A stretch of DNA of 64,000 bases from an uncultured Caldilineaceae bacterium (GCA_951812725.1 OX638330.1:4691405-4755404); one strand, 5' to 3'; counted from the stretch's first letter, positions 43,496 to 52,978 are shown. Translations and numbers: made by a program. Notes: a model not told the origin generated them from the letters alone.

Positions 43496-44578
43496 ATGAA
43501 GATTACCAAGATTGAAACTTTTCGCGTCCGTGTACCGCTGCACCCCGTCAGTTGGCACAGTGCCGACATTGACGGTTTGGGCGGCCCCTGGTGGGATTTT
43601 CCAATCGTGCTGCTGCGGATGACCACAGACAGTGGTCTCAGCGGGCTGGGCGAGGCGCCCAAAGGTCTGGCAGAAGCCGCAATCCGTCAGTATGCGCCAT
43701 TGTTTGACGGGCAGAATCCATTTGAAATGAACTGGCAGAATCTGCCTATCGGCGATCATTGGAGCCCAGAGAGCGGGGCCTATCAAGCCTATGAAATGGC
43801 CCTGTACGACCTGGTGGGCAAGGCGCTGGAATTGCCGGTCTACCAGTTGCTCGGCGGCGCCTATCGTGACCGGGTGCGAACGTCTCTTTGCAGTGGGCAG
43901 ATGTGGCCTGAGGATGCGGCGCAGCGGGCACGGCAGGCCGTGGATTTGGGGTTGGGTGTGCTCAAGATGAAAGCCAAGGTGGGCGATCCCGTGGTCGAGC
44001 GCATTGCGGCCATCAACCAGGCAGTTGGCACAGCCGTCAAAGTGACCATCGACCCGATGCAGCACCTGCAACATCCGATACACGTACTTGAGTTGGCCCG
44101 CGGGCTGGAGCCGTATCACGATAACATCGAGTGCCTTGAGGATCCCGTCTCGCGCAGCAATTTGGATTGGTACGTTTTGCTGAGGGAGAAGCTGGACCTT
44201 CCTCTAGCATTGCACCTGGGCAGTCTTCAAGATGTCGTGAACGCGGTCAAGCGCGAGGCGTGTGATTACCTGAACCTGGGGGGCAGCTTAAACGAGTTCA
44301 AGCAGGGCACGGCGATTGCCGAGGCGGCCGGTATGCCTGTCTGGCATGGATCGGGCGCTGGCCTGGGTATCTCGGAGGCGAGCTACCTCCATGCAAGCGC
44401 AGCGACCAAGGCGACAACGCTGTCCAGCGATATCGTCGGAGAGTTCCTGCGCGTGGATGATCTCATTGTCCGTCCTCTGGAATTCGAGGACGGATGCGTC
44501 AAGGTCCCGCAGCAGCCGGGGCTGGGTGTTGAACTGGATGAGGAGGCGTTGGAGCGATTCGGTGTTCGCGAATCGTGA
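43496..44578 (+). CDS. mandelate racemase/muconate lactonizing-type enolase-superfamily enzyme
   Basis: A 360-residue enolase-superfamily protein. The N-terminal capping domain (MKITKIETFRVRVPL) is followed by a TIM barrel with KxK-type base (LKMKAKVGD), metal ligands in VTIDPMQ, IECLEDPV and the later 'LPLALHLGSLQDVVNAVKRE', ending with a conserved 'MPVWHGSGAGLGISEASYLH'. These enzymes abstract a proton alpha to a carboxylate (racemases, cycloisomerases, acid-sugar dehydratases). The HGSGAGLG segment favours a muconate-lactonizing/dipeptide-epimerase-like subgroup, but the substrate is unknown. Confidence 0.86.
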   Translation: MKITKIETFRVRVPLHPVSWHSADIDGLGGPWWDFPIVLLRMTTDSGLSGLGEAPKGLAEAAIRQYAPLFDGQNPFEMNWQNLPIGDHWSPESGAYQAYEMALYDLVGKALELPVYQLLGGAYRDRVRTSLCSGQMWPEDAAQRARQAVDLGLGVLKMKAKVGDPVVERIAAINQAVGTAVKVTIDPMQHLQHPIHVLELARGLEPYHDNIECLEDPVSRSNLDWYVLLREKLDLPLALHLGSLQDVVNAVKREACDYLNLGGSLNEFKQGTAIAEAAGMPVWHGSGAGLGISEASYLHASAATKATTLSSDIVGEFLRVDDLIVRPLEFEDGCVKVPQQPGLGVELDEEALERFGVRES

Positions 44579-44730
44579 ACGGTGACGGGCGCATCGCACA
44601 AAGTTCGACAACTGGGAGGCGCCTCTTCAGCCGACGAGAAAAGCCCTTCTGCATAGAGCTCGGCCCATCGCCTGCTATCCTGTCTATCCACGAATCCCCA
44701 TAATCCTGGTTCAGACAATATTCGCCCTGA

Positions 44731-44772
44731 AATCTGGGATGCACCCACTGTGAAAGGGGTGCATCCCAGATT
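44731..44772. repeat. perfect 16-bp inverted repeat at element end
   Basis: AATCTGGGATGCACCC (44731-44746) and GGGTGCATCCCAGATT (44757-44772) pair perfectly across a 10-base loop. The right arm is the left terminal repeat of the element at 44756-45217. The left arm looks like the right end of another copy, so two ends appear to meet here. Confidence 0.75.
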
Positions 44773-45217
44773 CTTGGGCAGTTGCTGTCCGAATCAAGAA
44801 TGGTCAGTTATTCGTTTTTTGTGACCCCACCCGTACAAGGAACTTAGATTGGGGAATGGACAGGACTGTTGTAGCACGATTTTCATGTCATCAGCCCTCT
44901 CTTCAGTGCCATTCTTGACCAACCCTTCACCGCTGGCACCATGCAGGCTTTCTTCGAAACGTCGTTGGTTGGCGGCAGGCACACTGCCGGACAGGCGCAC
45001 GGTTGCGAAGAAGACGCGGCGGTGGGTGAGGCATGTTTTTGGACGGGGGCGTTGCGGGGGCGGAGCCCCTGCACAAGGGAGGGCCGAAGGCCCGACCGCC
45101 CATATGCAAGCAGAGAGTGACACTGCCTGGCCTGCCGGAGATCGGAACGGGAACTGACCGCGGCCTGGTTGCAACAAGAGTTATAAGAGAGTTCACCCCC
45201 ATTTTGGGATGCACCCC
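44756..45217. mobile_element. MITE-like non-autonomous element, copy 1
   Basis: About 460 bases bounded by inverted ends GGGGTGCATCCCA (44756-) and TGGGATGCACCCC (45205-45217). The left ~350 bases align at roughly 80% with the element at 56440-56918 and include the REP-like double hairpin at 45041-45106. No transposase is encoded; short frames are unrelated to known proteins. It lies between the enolase-superfamily gene and the peptide transporter. Confidence 0.7.
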
Positions 45218-45549
45218 CGTGAAAGTGCGCTTTACATGCTCTAACCAGGCTGCTATAATACGCACGCTTCTAATGGGAATCTCTAACGAGACTAGGAGTG
45301 TGGAATTTCAGTAAGAGCAGGGGAAATGCCAACCTTCCCATTGCAAACTCCTTACTATTGGTTTCAAACTGAATTCACATTAGGACATCTTTCCACTTGC
45401 TCTCCTGATACGGCGCCATGCGCCGAACGGGCCATGCAGGAGGGAGTCTAGGTGGACGACGCCGTCTAGCGCCAGATCATGGTCAAGCTTGTGGAACCGG
45501 CGCGGCCGGACACGAATATTGAGCAACTTTATGCTAAAGGAGGTCTGTC

Positions 45550-47220
45550 ATGCGACAAACGGGAAAGATTTCGCGGCGACAGTTGATCCAAGGGGCTGGT
45601 GGACTTGGCCTGGCGATGCTGGCTGCGGCCTGCGCCCCGGCAGCGCCGGCAGCGCCGGCAGTCGAAGACGAGTCGGCGACGGCAGAGGATGCTGAGCCGG
45701 CGCCCGCCGCCCAGCAAGTTCTGACCCTGGCCCAGCCTGAGCCATTCAAGGCGCTGGACCCCCATACGATGGGCACGTTGGTTGACCTGCACTATCATGA
45801 AATGAACTTCAGTGGTTTGGTACGGACAGACGCCAACTACAACGTCGTTCCCGAGTTGGCCGAGAGTTGGGAGATCAGCGATGATCTTCTGGATTTCACT
45901 TTCCATCTGCGTGAGGGTCTGAAATGGTCCGATGGCAGCCCCTTCAACGCCAAGGACGTGGTTTACAGCCTCAACCGCAATGCGGCTCATGAAGACGCTT
46001 CCACCAAGCGTTGGCTGGCTAACATCGTCGGTTATGAAGCCGTGCGCGATGGAGAGGCCGAGGCGATGGAAGGCGTCGTGATTATCGATGATTTCACGGT
46101 GGCCATCACGCTCGATCAGGCCGTCGATCTTGTGGCGCGCATGCCCTTCGCCGCCTTCTGGATGGTTCAGCAGGCCAACGTGGAGTCCGATACTCCCGAC
46201 GACCCGTGGACGCACCGCGCCGTCGGCACAGGTCCTTTTATGATTAAGGAGTTCGTCGAGGGGCAACGGATCGTCTACGAACCGAATCCTCACTATTGGG
46301 CCGGCCCGCCACAGTTGGATGAGGTAGTCTGGCTACAGTTGGAGGACAAGCAGACCCAACTCGCGCTCTACGAGAACGATGAGATCGACGTGGTGGAGTT
46401 GGATACAGTCAATGTGCCGCGCTTCAAGGATGCCGATGACCCCGAACTGGTAGAGGTCGACATGATCTGGTGGTGGTACACCTGGAAGAAGGTGCTGATT
46501 CCGCCCATGGATGACATCAAGGTGCGCCAGGCTTTCAACGCCGCCATTGACCGCACTACCTTGATAGAAACGGTCTTGAAGGGGCTCTACACCGAAGCCC
46601 ATGGCATTATTCCCACCTCCATGCCTGGGTTTAATCCCAATGTGCAGGACATCCCTTTCGATCCTGACCGGGCCAAGCAACTGATTAGTGAATCCTCCTA
46701 CGGCGATGTCAGTAACCTGCCGCCCATCAAGTTCTTCCAACCGGGCTGGTCGGGCATCTTCGGCATTGCCCCGCGTTTGATCGTCGCCTTGCAGCAGATG
46801 TGGCAGGACAACCTCGGCATCGAGGTGGAGATCAAGGTGGAGGAGTTTGAGTACGAAAGCGCGGAAACGCGAGCGCAGATGGGCATCAACAGCACCACCG
46901 CGCGCTTCCCCGATCTGGAGTCTATCGTCTGGGAGATGGCGCATAGCAAATCGCTGAGAAATGCGCCCGAGCTCAACCGTTGGGGATACGGCAACCCGGA
47001 GGTGGATGCGCTCTTGGATCAGGCTCGTTACACGCTCGAGCAGAACGAGAAGCATCGGCTCTACCAGGAGGCAGAGCAACTCTACATCACTGACGCCGCC
47101 ATCATGCCTATCATGTTTAACCGCTTGTTCGTGCTGGTCAAGCCCTGGGTAAAGAACTTCCAGGTCGGGCCAACTGGCACCTACCCCAACACACGCGATG
47201 TGGTCATTGAGTCGCGTTAA
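45550..47220 (+). CDS. peptide/oligosaccharide ABC transporter substrate-binding protein (SBP_bac_5)
   Basis: A 556-residue family 5 binding protein. The N-terminus MRQTGKISRRQLIQGAGGLG has a twin-arginine SRRQL motif and a lipobox AAC near residue 27, so it is probably a Tat-exported lipoprotein. Typical phrases are 'NVVPELAESWEISDDLLDFT', FHLREGLKWSDGSPFNAKDV and 'FVEGQRIVYEPNPHYWAGPP'. The family binds peptides, nickel or plant-type oligosaccharides. AAAGGAGG lies seven bases before the ATG. Two permease genes follow; no ATPase gene is present in the window. Confidence 0.92.
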   Translation: MRQTGKISRRQLIQGAGGLGLAMLAAACAPAAPAAPAVEDESATAEDAEPAPAAQQVLTLAQPEPFKALDPHTMGTLVDLHYHEMNFSGLVRTDANYNVVPELAESWEISDDLLDFTFHLREGLKWSDGSPFNAKDVVYSLNRNAAHEDASTKRWLANIVGYEAVRDGEAEAMEGVVIIDDFTVAITLDQAVDLVARMPFAAFWMVQQANVESDTPDDPWTHRAVGTGPFMIKEFVEGQRIVYEPNPHYWAGPPQLDEVVWLQLEDKQTQLALYENDEIDVVELDTVNVPRFKDADDPELVEVDMIWWWYTWKKVLIPPMDDIKVRQAFNAAIDRTTLIETVLKGLYTEAHGIIPTSMPGFNPNVQDIPFDPDRAKQLISESSYGDVSNLPPIKFFQPGWSGIFGIAPRLIVALQQMWQDNLGIEVEIKVEEFEYESAETRAQMGINSTTARFPDLESIVWEMAHSKSLRNAPELNRWGYGNPEVDALLDQARYTLEQNEKHRLYQEAEQLYITDAAIMPIMFNRLFVLVKPWVKNFQVGPTGTYPNTRDVVIESR

Positions 47221-47322
47221 GAGTTCGAAGATGGGTAGTTCGGAAATCGGAGGAAAGAGATTGGAGATTGCTGAAGCTCGTACTGTCAATCTCCAATCTC
47301 TACCGCCCAGGGGGCCACGCAA

Positions 47323-48258
47323 TTGACGCTGTATCTCACACGTCGTCTGCTTGTTTTCATTCCCACCTTCATGGCCATCACGCTGATCACCTACACTCTG
47401 GGCTTCTACGGGCCTGGAGACCCGGTCAGAATCAGGTTGGGCGAGAACTGGCACGATGAGGAGGCCTACCTTGCGCTCAAGCACGAACTGGGCCTGGACC
47501 GGCCGTTTACAGAACAATTTGCTGACTATCTGTGGGCCGTCTTGCAGGGAGATTTTGGCGAATCCATTTATCGCAGCGATCTCCAAGTGGGCGAAGCCAT
47601 GGCAAATACTCTCCCTGTTTCGGCGACCCTGGCTTTCGCTTCTTCTCTGGTGATCATTCTGGTAGGCATTCCACTGGGGTTGATCGCCGCACTGAAACAC
47701 AATACCTGGATCGACTATCTACTGGTCTCCATCACCGTGCTCGGTTCTTCCATCCCCGTGTTCGTCCTCGCACCCATCTTCATGATTGTGCTGGTGTTGA
47801 AGCTGAATCTGATCGATAAAATTTACGGTTGGGAGGGCCTATTCAGCCAGAAGATCATTATGCCGGCTCTCATTCTGGCCTTTGGGCCCCTGCTCGGTGT
47901 GATGCGATTGACGCGGCAAGGCGTGTTGGAAGTCTTGAATCAGGACTATGTGCGAACAGCGCGGGCCAAAGGATTGTCTGGATGGACCGTTGCCATACGT
48001 CACGTCCTTCGCAATGCGATTACACCACTCCTTACCAACATGGGGTTGGTGGTGGCTTTCCTCATTACCGGTTCGATCCTGTTGGAGAGCATCTTTGGCA
48101 TTCCTGGATTTGGCAGTCTGATCGTCAGATCGCTGCGTCAACGGGATTATCCGATCCTGATGGGAACAACGATTGTAGGCGCCTCGATTATTATGGTTTC
48201 CAATTTGATCGTGGATATGGTCTACGTCTATATTGATCCCCGTGTGTCCTACAATTAA
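47323..48258 (+). CDS. peptide-type ABC transporter permease (DppB-like)
   Basis: A 311-residue membrane protein with six predicted segments, starting at TTG 47323 (MTLYLTRRLLVFIPTFMAIT). DppB features are 'LGLDRPFTEQFADYLWAVLQ', GDFGESIYRSDLQVGEAMAN and the coupling loop 'YVRTARAKGLSGWTVAIRHV' LRNA. It is the first of two permeases and follows the binding protein by ~100 bases. Confidence 0.92.
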   Translation: MTLYLTRRLLVFIPTFMAITLITYTLGFYGPGDPVRIRLGENWHDEEAYLALKHELGLDRPFTEQFADYLWAVLQGDFGESIYRSDLQVGEAMANTLPVSATLAFASSLVIILVGIPLGLIAALKHNTWIDYLLVSITVLGSSIPVFVLAPIFMIVLVLKLNLIDKIYGWEGLFSQKIIMPALILAFGPLLGVMRLTRQGVLEVLNQDYVRTARAKGLSGWTVAIRHVLRNAITPLLTNMGLVVAFLITGSILLESIFGIPGFGSLIVRSLRQRDYPILMGTTIVGASIIMVSNLIVDMVYVYIDPRVSYN

Positions 48259-48268
48259 GAAGCAGGTT

Positions 48269-49231
48269 ATGGAGCCGACTCCTCAGTTCGATCACTCGGA
48301 GAAGTGGGATATTGAAACGCGCAGCCTGTGGGGGGACGCGTTTCGCCGGCTGGTGCGCAGCAAGACTGCGCTTTTGGGCTTAAGTATCTTCTTACTGTTT
48401 GTATTTGCCGCGATATTTGGTCTCGCACTCTCACCTTACGATTACCTGCGCCAGGACTTGTATGCGCTGGAGCAGGGACCGAGCCTGGCCCACCCCTTCG
48501 GCACCGATGAATTAGGACGAGATTTCCTGACCCGAATAATCGCGGGCGCCCGGACAGCTCTTTTCGTAGGGGTCTTCGTAACGATCCTGCAAGTGGGCAG
48601 CGGAGTTCTCATCGGCGCCACCGCAGCCTATCTGGGCGGCTGGGTCGATACCCTGCTTATGTGGACCGTGGACACGATCTTGTCCTTCCCGCACTTCCTG
48701 CTGGCGGTCTTCATCAATGCGACGCTGGAAAATCCAATTGAAGAGCTGATGGTAACTCTGGCCGAACGCACCGGTTGGCAATGGGTCAACAACACCGTGT
48801 ATATCGATTATGTGGTTGTTTTTGGCGCGCTGGCCATGGTGGGTTGGGGGCCGATTGCCCGCTTGGTGCGCGGTCAGATTCTCTCTTTACGGGCGCAGGA
48901 CTTCATCCTATCGGCCGAAGCGACCGGGGTACAGACCCCTCGCATTGTGCTGCGCCATCTACTACCGAATGCCCTGGGCCCGGTGATTGTGGCTGCCACA
49001 GCCGGCTTCGGCTCCATTGTACTGGCCGAGTCGTCTCTCAGCTTTCTGGGCATCGGCATCCAACCGCCTGGCGCGAGCTGGGGCGCCATGATCACCGAGA
49101 ATCTGGGTGTCTGGCGCGAGAGGCCGCATCTGGTGGCTGTGCCGGGGATAACCCTGTCCATTATCGTGTTTGCCGCCAACTTTCTGGGTGACGGCCTCAA
49201 CGATGCGCTAAATCCCCAGTCGCGCCATTAG
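48269..49231 (+). CDS. peptide-type ABC transporter permease (DppC-like)
   Basis: A 320-residue DppC-type permease, ATG 48269 (MEPTPQFDHSEKWDIETRSL) ten bases after the DppB-like stop. Features are 'PFGTDELGRDFLTRIIAGAR' (the GTDxxGRD motif), 'DFILSAEATGVQTPRIVLRH' LLPNA (coupling loop) and SSLSFLGIGIQPPGASWG. The ATPase genes that usually follow (DppD/F) are absent; the next genes are convergent. The transporter must use ATPases encoded elsewhere or has lost them. Confidence 0.92.
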   Translation: MEPTPQFDHSEKWDIETRSLWGDAFRRLVRSKTALLGLSIFLLFVFAAIFGLALSPYDYLRQDLYALEQGPSLAHPFGTDELGRDFLTRIIAGARTALFVGVFVTILQVGSGVLIGATAAYLGGWVDTLLMWTVDTILSFPHFLLAVFINATLENPIEELMVTLAERTGWQWVNNTVYIDYVVVFGALAMVGWGPIARLVRGQILSLRAQDFILSAEATGVQTPRIVLRHLLPNALGPVIVAATAGFGSIVLAESSLSFLGIGIQPPGASWGAMITENLGVWRERPHLVAVPGITLSIIVFAANFLGDGLNDALNPQSRH

Positions 49232-49413
49232 GCTGGGCGCGTTTGAGTACAAGAGCGCCATCTATAGCTGGCTCCAATGCCTAGACCACGAAATGGGAAA
49301 AAACAGGTGCGTCCTTGTCCGGACCACACCGGAGCAGATGGTTGGCCCGTCCAGCCAGATCCTTCTTCCTTTATTCAGTTCGTGGGTTCAATCTGGGCCA
49401 ATCACAGCCGGAC

Positions 49414-49872
49414 TTAGGAATCCTCAAGGGGTGGCACATCCAGAAGGGAACCGTATCTCTCGGCATGCGCGGCGAGCGCAACAAAAACAGCATCGCCGGA
49501 TGGTCGTATTTCCGCGTGGGAGACGTTGGAGTGGGAGGGGGTAAAGTAGGCGTTGAGATTGGTGTGCAAAGATTCGATATAGATCTTCCGGATGTCCCCA
49601 GAACTTAGCTTTACGAACTTCCCGTTCTGGTCGATTCCTTGATAGGTCGTAGTTTCACATATCCTCTGAAGAGCAACCTGATCATCTTCCCCGAAATGGC
49701 CCAGCCAATTGACAGATATGGCCGCTTCCGGATGCCGTCCTGACCTGAATGCCCTTGCTTTTACTCTAAATCCTTCTGCTCTCAACCTTCTCCAGCTTCC
49801 TCTTCTACAGTACCGGACTATCTGCTCATCATCGGGAAGCGCATCGCCGGGCCGCACCTCACTTCTCGTCAT
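49414..49872 (-). CDS. unknown protein, second gene of an overlapping pair
   Basis: A 152-residue protein starting MTRSEVRPGDALPDDEQIVR. It contains AISVNWLGHFGEDDQVALQR and 'FTPSHSNVSHAEIRPSGDAV'. I do not recognise a named domain, although proteins with 'SVNWLE'-type segments recur as small accessory genes. Its ATG lies inside the last codons of the upstream gene (14-base overlap), so the two are co-translated. It could be a toxin-antitoxin or defence component; nothing in the sequence proves this. Confidence 0.7.
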   Translation of the reverse strand: MTRSEVRPGDALPDDEQIVRYCRRGSWRRLRAEGFRVKARAFRSGRHPEAAISVNWLGHFGEDDQVALQRICETTTYQGIDQNGKFVKLSSGDIRKIYIESLHTNLNAYFTPSHSNVSHAEIRPSGDAVFVALAAHAERYGSLLDVPPLEDS

Positions 49873-50455
49873 CCATAAACCTTTCGGCAAACATATCTAT
49901 CGCCTTTTGCGTCTTCACGTGAGACAAACAGCCCTCAAAAGTCAGCCGCCGCTTCCCGCTAGCATACGGCCCAGACAGGATCGACAACGAGTTCAGATAG
50001 GACGGGTAGAATCGCAGGACGGCGATGCCATGACCATTGCCCCAATACGCGTCATCGGGATCATTTTCGTCAGCGACCGGAGACAGACGCCATTCCAACT
50101 CGACACAGCCGTCGTGATCGGCGTCGATCATCGCGTAGGGCAAACTCGTCGGCCAGGCATAGCTGATGAGAAACCAAGCCCACGATTGCAATGATTGCAG
50201 AATGATGCCTGGACTCTCACCCTCTTCCAAGCCCTCCCGCCGCCATTTCAGATAGGCATGGTAATCCTCTACATGACGGGACAGCCCGTTCCGAGCCAGA
50301 ATATCAAGGACCTCGTCATGCGTCACCGCCGCGAAAATCCTCTCCCGGAGGGCCTCGCGTTCTCTTGGGGACTCATACCTTTTTTTCTGCGATTCTTCCC
50401 CTGCCGTTTTGGCAGACGGAAAGGAAAGATCCTTTACCGGGATAGAACGACTCAT
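49859..50455 (-). CDS. unknown protein, first gene of an overlapping pair
   Basis: A 198-residue protein, ATG 50455 with GGAGG six bases upstream (a GTG one codon earlier is possible). The N-terminal third is Arg/Glu-rich helix (RERIFAAVTHDEVLDILARN). The middle has 'AWFLISYAWPTSLPYAMIDA' and DADHDGCVELEWRLSP; the C-terminus is beta/helix. No known family recognised. It begins 28 bases after the molybdopterin oxidoreductase stop on the same strand, and its own stop overlaps the next gene. The position at the very 3' edge of that gene is noteworthy because the gene's 3' end is duplicated elsewhere. Confidence 0.7.
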   Translation of the reverse strand: MSRSIPVKDLSFPSAKTAGEESQKKRYESPREREALRERIFAAVTHDEVLDILARNGLSRHVEDYHAYLKWRREGLEEGESPGIILQSLQSWAWFLISYAWPTSLPYAMIDADHDGCVELEWRLSPVADENDPDDAYWGNGHGIAVLRFYPSYLNSLSILSGPYASGKRRLTFEGCLSHVKTQKAIDMFAERFMDDEK

Positions 50456-50483
50456 CACAGTCCTCCAGAAAGCACACTACCCC

Positions 50484-52673
50484 CTACGCAGCCTCCACGA
50501 ACACGCGCACGTCATAGAAGGTAGCCGACGCGCCCATGTCGGTCTCGTCCTGCGCCGTGAGCTGGTTGACATTGCGGCCGTCGGCGCTGTGTTTGTTCCA
50601 CCAGATCCCCGGCGCCAGTACTGTGCCCGCCATGATCTCGTCGGTGACACGGGCGGTCAGGCCGACCTCGCCCAGCTCGTTCCAAACGCGTAGCCAGGCG
50701 CCCTCCTCGATGCGGCGGGCGGCTGCGTCCTGTGGATGGATCCACAACAGCGGTTCGCTCTCACGGCCGCGAAAACGCTCCAGATGCGAGAACGACGAGT
50801 TAAGGAACGAATGCGCTGGGGGCGAAATACAGGCCAGTGACCGGGGATCCCGCCCCGCTGGCGCGCTGCCATTCGCTCGCTCCTCCGCCTTCGCTTCGCT
50901 CTTGGGCGGCGTGTAGGTCGGCAGCGGATCGTAGCCGTCCTGCGTCATGCGTTCGCTGTAGAACTCGCACTTGCCGCTCGGCGTGGGGAAATTGCCGTCG
51001 GCGAACGGCAGATAGGGCTGGGGCAGGTTGAGGCGCACGAAGCCCTTTTCCAGCAGCGCGTCCCACGTAACAGTCTCGTAGATAGGATGGTGTTGCGCCT
51101 CCACAAAGTTGCGCAGGATCGTCTCGTCGTCCTCGTAAAAGCCGCTGTCGGTGTAGCCCATCGCCTGCGCCAACCCGCGGAAGATCGCGCTGTTGGGCCG
51201 CGCCTCCCCCACGGGCGGGATCGCCGGCCGGTTCAGCGCCATGAAATGATGGCCGTACATCCGTTGCAGATCCCAATGCTCCGCCTGCGTGGTGGCAGGC
51301 AAGACATAATCGGCGTAGTCGGCGGTGTCCGTCTGGAAATGCTCCAGCACGACCGTGAGCAGATCCTCACGCGCCAGCCCGGCATGGACCGATGACTGGT
51401 CCGGCGCTACGGCGGCCGGATTACAATTGTAGACGAACAGCGCCTTCACCGGCGGGCCGGCCGCGTCCGGCGTTGGCTTGCGGTCCAGCGGCCGCGGCGC
51501 GTAGTGGGACGCGGCCAGGCGCGTCCGGTCCAGGCTGAGCGCGTCGCCCAGCCGGTTCATATTGATCGTGCGCGGGATGCGTCCGGCCAGCAGGTCGGGC
51601 CGCTGCAGCCCGCTCTTTTCCAGGTGGCGCAGCTGCCCGCTGACGCTCAACTGGATACCGCCGCCCTGTTGGCGCCATGCCCCCACCAGCGCCGGCAGAC
51701 AGGTGATGTTGCGCATTGCCATGCCGCCGCCGTAATGGCGCTGCATGCCGTAGTTGACCCGGATCGCGGCCGGTGTCGTCGTGGCGTAGTCCCGCGCCAG
51801 CGCGCGGATCCGCTCCGCCGATATGCCGGTGATCTGGGCCGCCCGCTGCGGCGGCCATTCCTGCACACGTGCGGCCAGCTGCTCGAAACCGACCGTATGC
51901 GCGGCCACATAGTCGTGGTCGTGCAGGTCAGCGTTGATAATTTCGTGCATCATTGCCAGCGCGAGGGCGCCGTCGGTCCCAGGGCGGATCGGCAGCCATT
52001 CGTCGGCTGCCTTGGCGGTGCGTGTGCGGGCCGGGTCGATGACGATGACGCGCGCGCCCTGCTTGCGCGCCTGCTGGATGAACGGCCACAGATGCAGGTT
52101 ACTCGTCAGCGTGTTGCTGCCCCAGATCAGGATCAGCCGCGCGTGCGCGTAATCTTCCGGCTCGATCCCCATGGTTGCGCCGATCGTGTAGAGATAGCCT
52201 TCGAAGCCGGCCTCAGAGCAGATCGTGTAGGCTAGGCGGCTGGCCCCCATCTGCTGGAAGAAGCGGTCGGACATACAGTGTTGCTGCAGCAAGCCCATCG
52301 TGCCGCCGTAGGCATAGGGCAGAACTGCCTCCGGCCCCCATTCGCTGATGACGCCCTGCAGGCGCGTCGCGATCTCGGCCAGCGCCTCGCGCCAGGAGGT
52401 GCGCTCGAAACGGCCGCTTCCCTTCGGCCCTACACGTCGCAGCGGGTGCGTCAGCCTGTCGGCGTGGTACACCCGTTCCAGGTAGCGGTCGACTTTGCCG
52501 CACAAGGTGCCCTGCGTCACCGGATGATCGGCGTGGCCCCAGATATCGAGCGCCCGCTCGCTTGAGCGGTCCACCGCGATCTGCCAGCTGCACGTATCCG
52601 GGCAGTCGTGGGGGCAGGCGCCCGTGACGATGCGGACCGCCGGGTTCTCTTCATAAAGGGCGAGTTTAGTCAT
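50484..52673 (-). CDS. molybdopterin-dependent oxidoreductase (DMSO reductase family)
   Basis: A 729-residue molybdopterin enzyme. The N-terminal 4Fe-4S ligands are C-x3-C-x3-C and a fourth Cys in CPHDCPDTC...GTLCGK (residues ~19-60). Further motifs are 'RVGPKGSGRFERTSWREALA' EIA, 'YTICSEAGFEGYLYTIGATM', 'LILIWGSNTLTSNLHLWPFI' and 'IDPARTRTAKAADEWLPIRP' GTDGAL. The C-terminal cofactor domain ends with GIWWNKHSADGRNVNQLTAQ. There is no twin-arginine signal, so it is cytoplasmic. It transfers oxygen or hydride to an unknown substrate. Its final 41 codons are copied at 42659-42787. Confidence 0.9.
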   Translation of the reverse strand: MTKLALYEENPAVRIVTGACPHDCPDTCSWQIAVDRSSERALDIWGHADHPVTQGTLCGKVDRYLERVYHADRLTHPLRRVGPKGSGRFERTSWREALAEIATRLQGVISEWGPEAVLPYAYGGTMGLLQQHCMSDRFFQQMGASRLAYTICSEAGFEGYLYTIGATMGIEPEDYAHARLILIWGSNTLTSNLHLWPFIQQARKQGARVIVIDPARTRTAKAADEWLPIRPGTDGALALAMMHEIINADLHDHDYVAAHTVGFEQLAARVQEWPPQRAAQITGISAERIRALARDYATTTPAAIRVNYGMQRHYGGGMAMRNITCLPALVGAWRQQGGGIQLSVSGQLRHLEKSGLQRPDLLAGRIPRTINMNRLGDALSLDRTRLAASHYAPRPLDRKPTPDAAGPPVKALFVYNCNPAAVAPDQSSVHAGLAREDLLTVVLEHFQTDTADYADYVLPATTQAEHWDLQRMYGHHFMALNRPAIPPVGEARPNSAIFRGLAQAMGYTDSGFYEDDETILRNFVEAQHHPIYETVTWDALLEKGFVRLNLPQPYLPFADGNFPTPSGKCEFYSERMTQDGYDPLPTYTPPKSEAKAEERANGSAPAGRDPRSLACISPPAHSFLNSSFSHLERFRGRESEPLLWIHPQDAAARRIEEGAWLRVWNELGEVGLTARVTDEIMAGTVLAPGIWWNKHSADGRNVNQLTAQDETDMGASATFYDVRVFVEAA

Positions 52674-52978
52674 GGCAAAGGCTCTACAATAATAGATAAC
52701 ATAGATGGTCAGCGATGGGCCGCTGGTCAGGCTTCGCGTCGAACCGCTGCTAATGGGCCATCAGTGTAGCAGTGAAATCAAGCACAGCGAAATTGGACTA
52801 TGATGGCCCTGATGGATATGATATGCGTGCTCTGTTGCATACATCGCGTGCAGTGCAGGGCTGTTTATCACCGGCATCACTGCGGACAGCAGGATGCAGC
52901 CGGTACCGGCCCCAGGCTTTCGGAGATTTGGCGACGAAAGAACGCGATTCCGGCAGTCATGCAATCTGCACAAACAAA

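Noticed and set aside
43224..43515. Small frames on both strands before the enolase-superfamily gene
   Set aside because: No ribosome site, no family and mutually overlapping; not supported as genes.
46333..47700. 455-codon open frame on the minus strand
   Set aside because: Antisense to the peptide-binding protein and permease genes.
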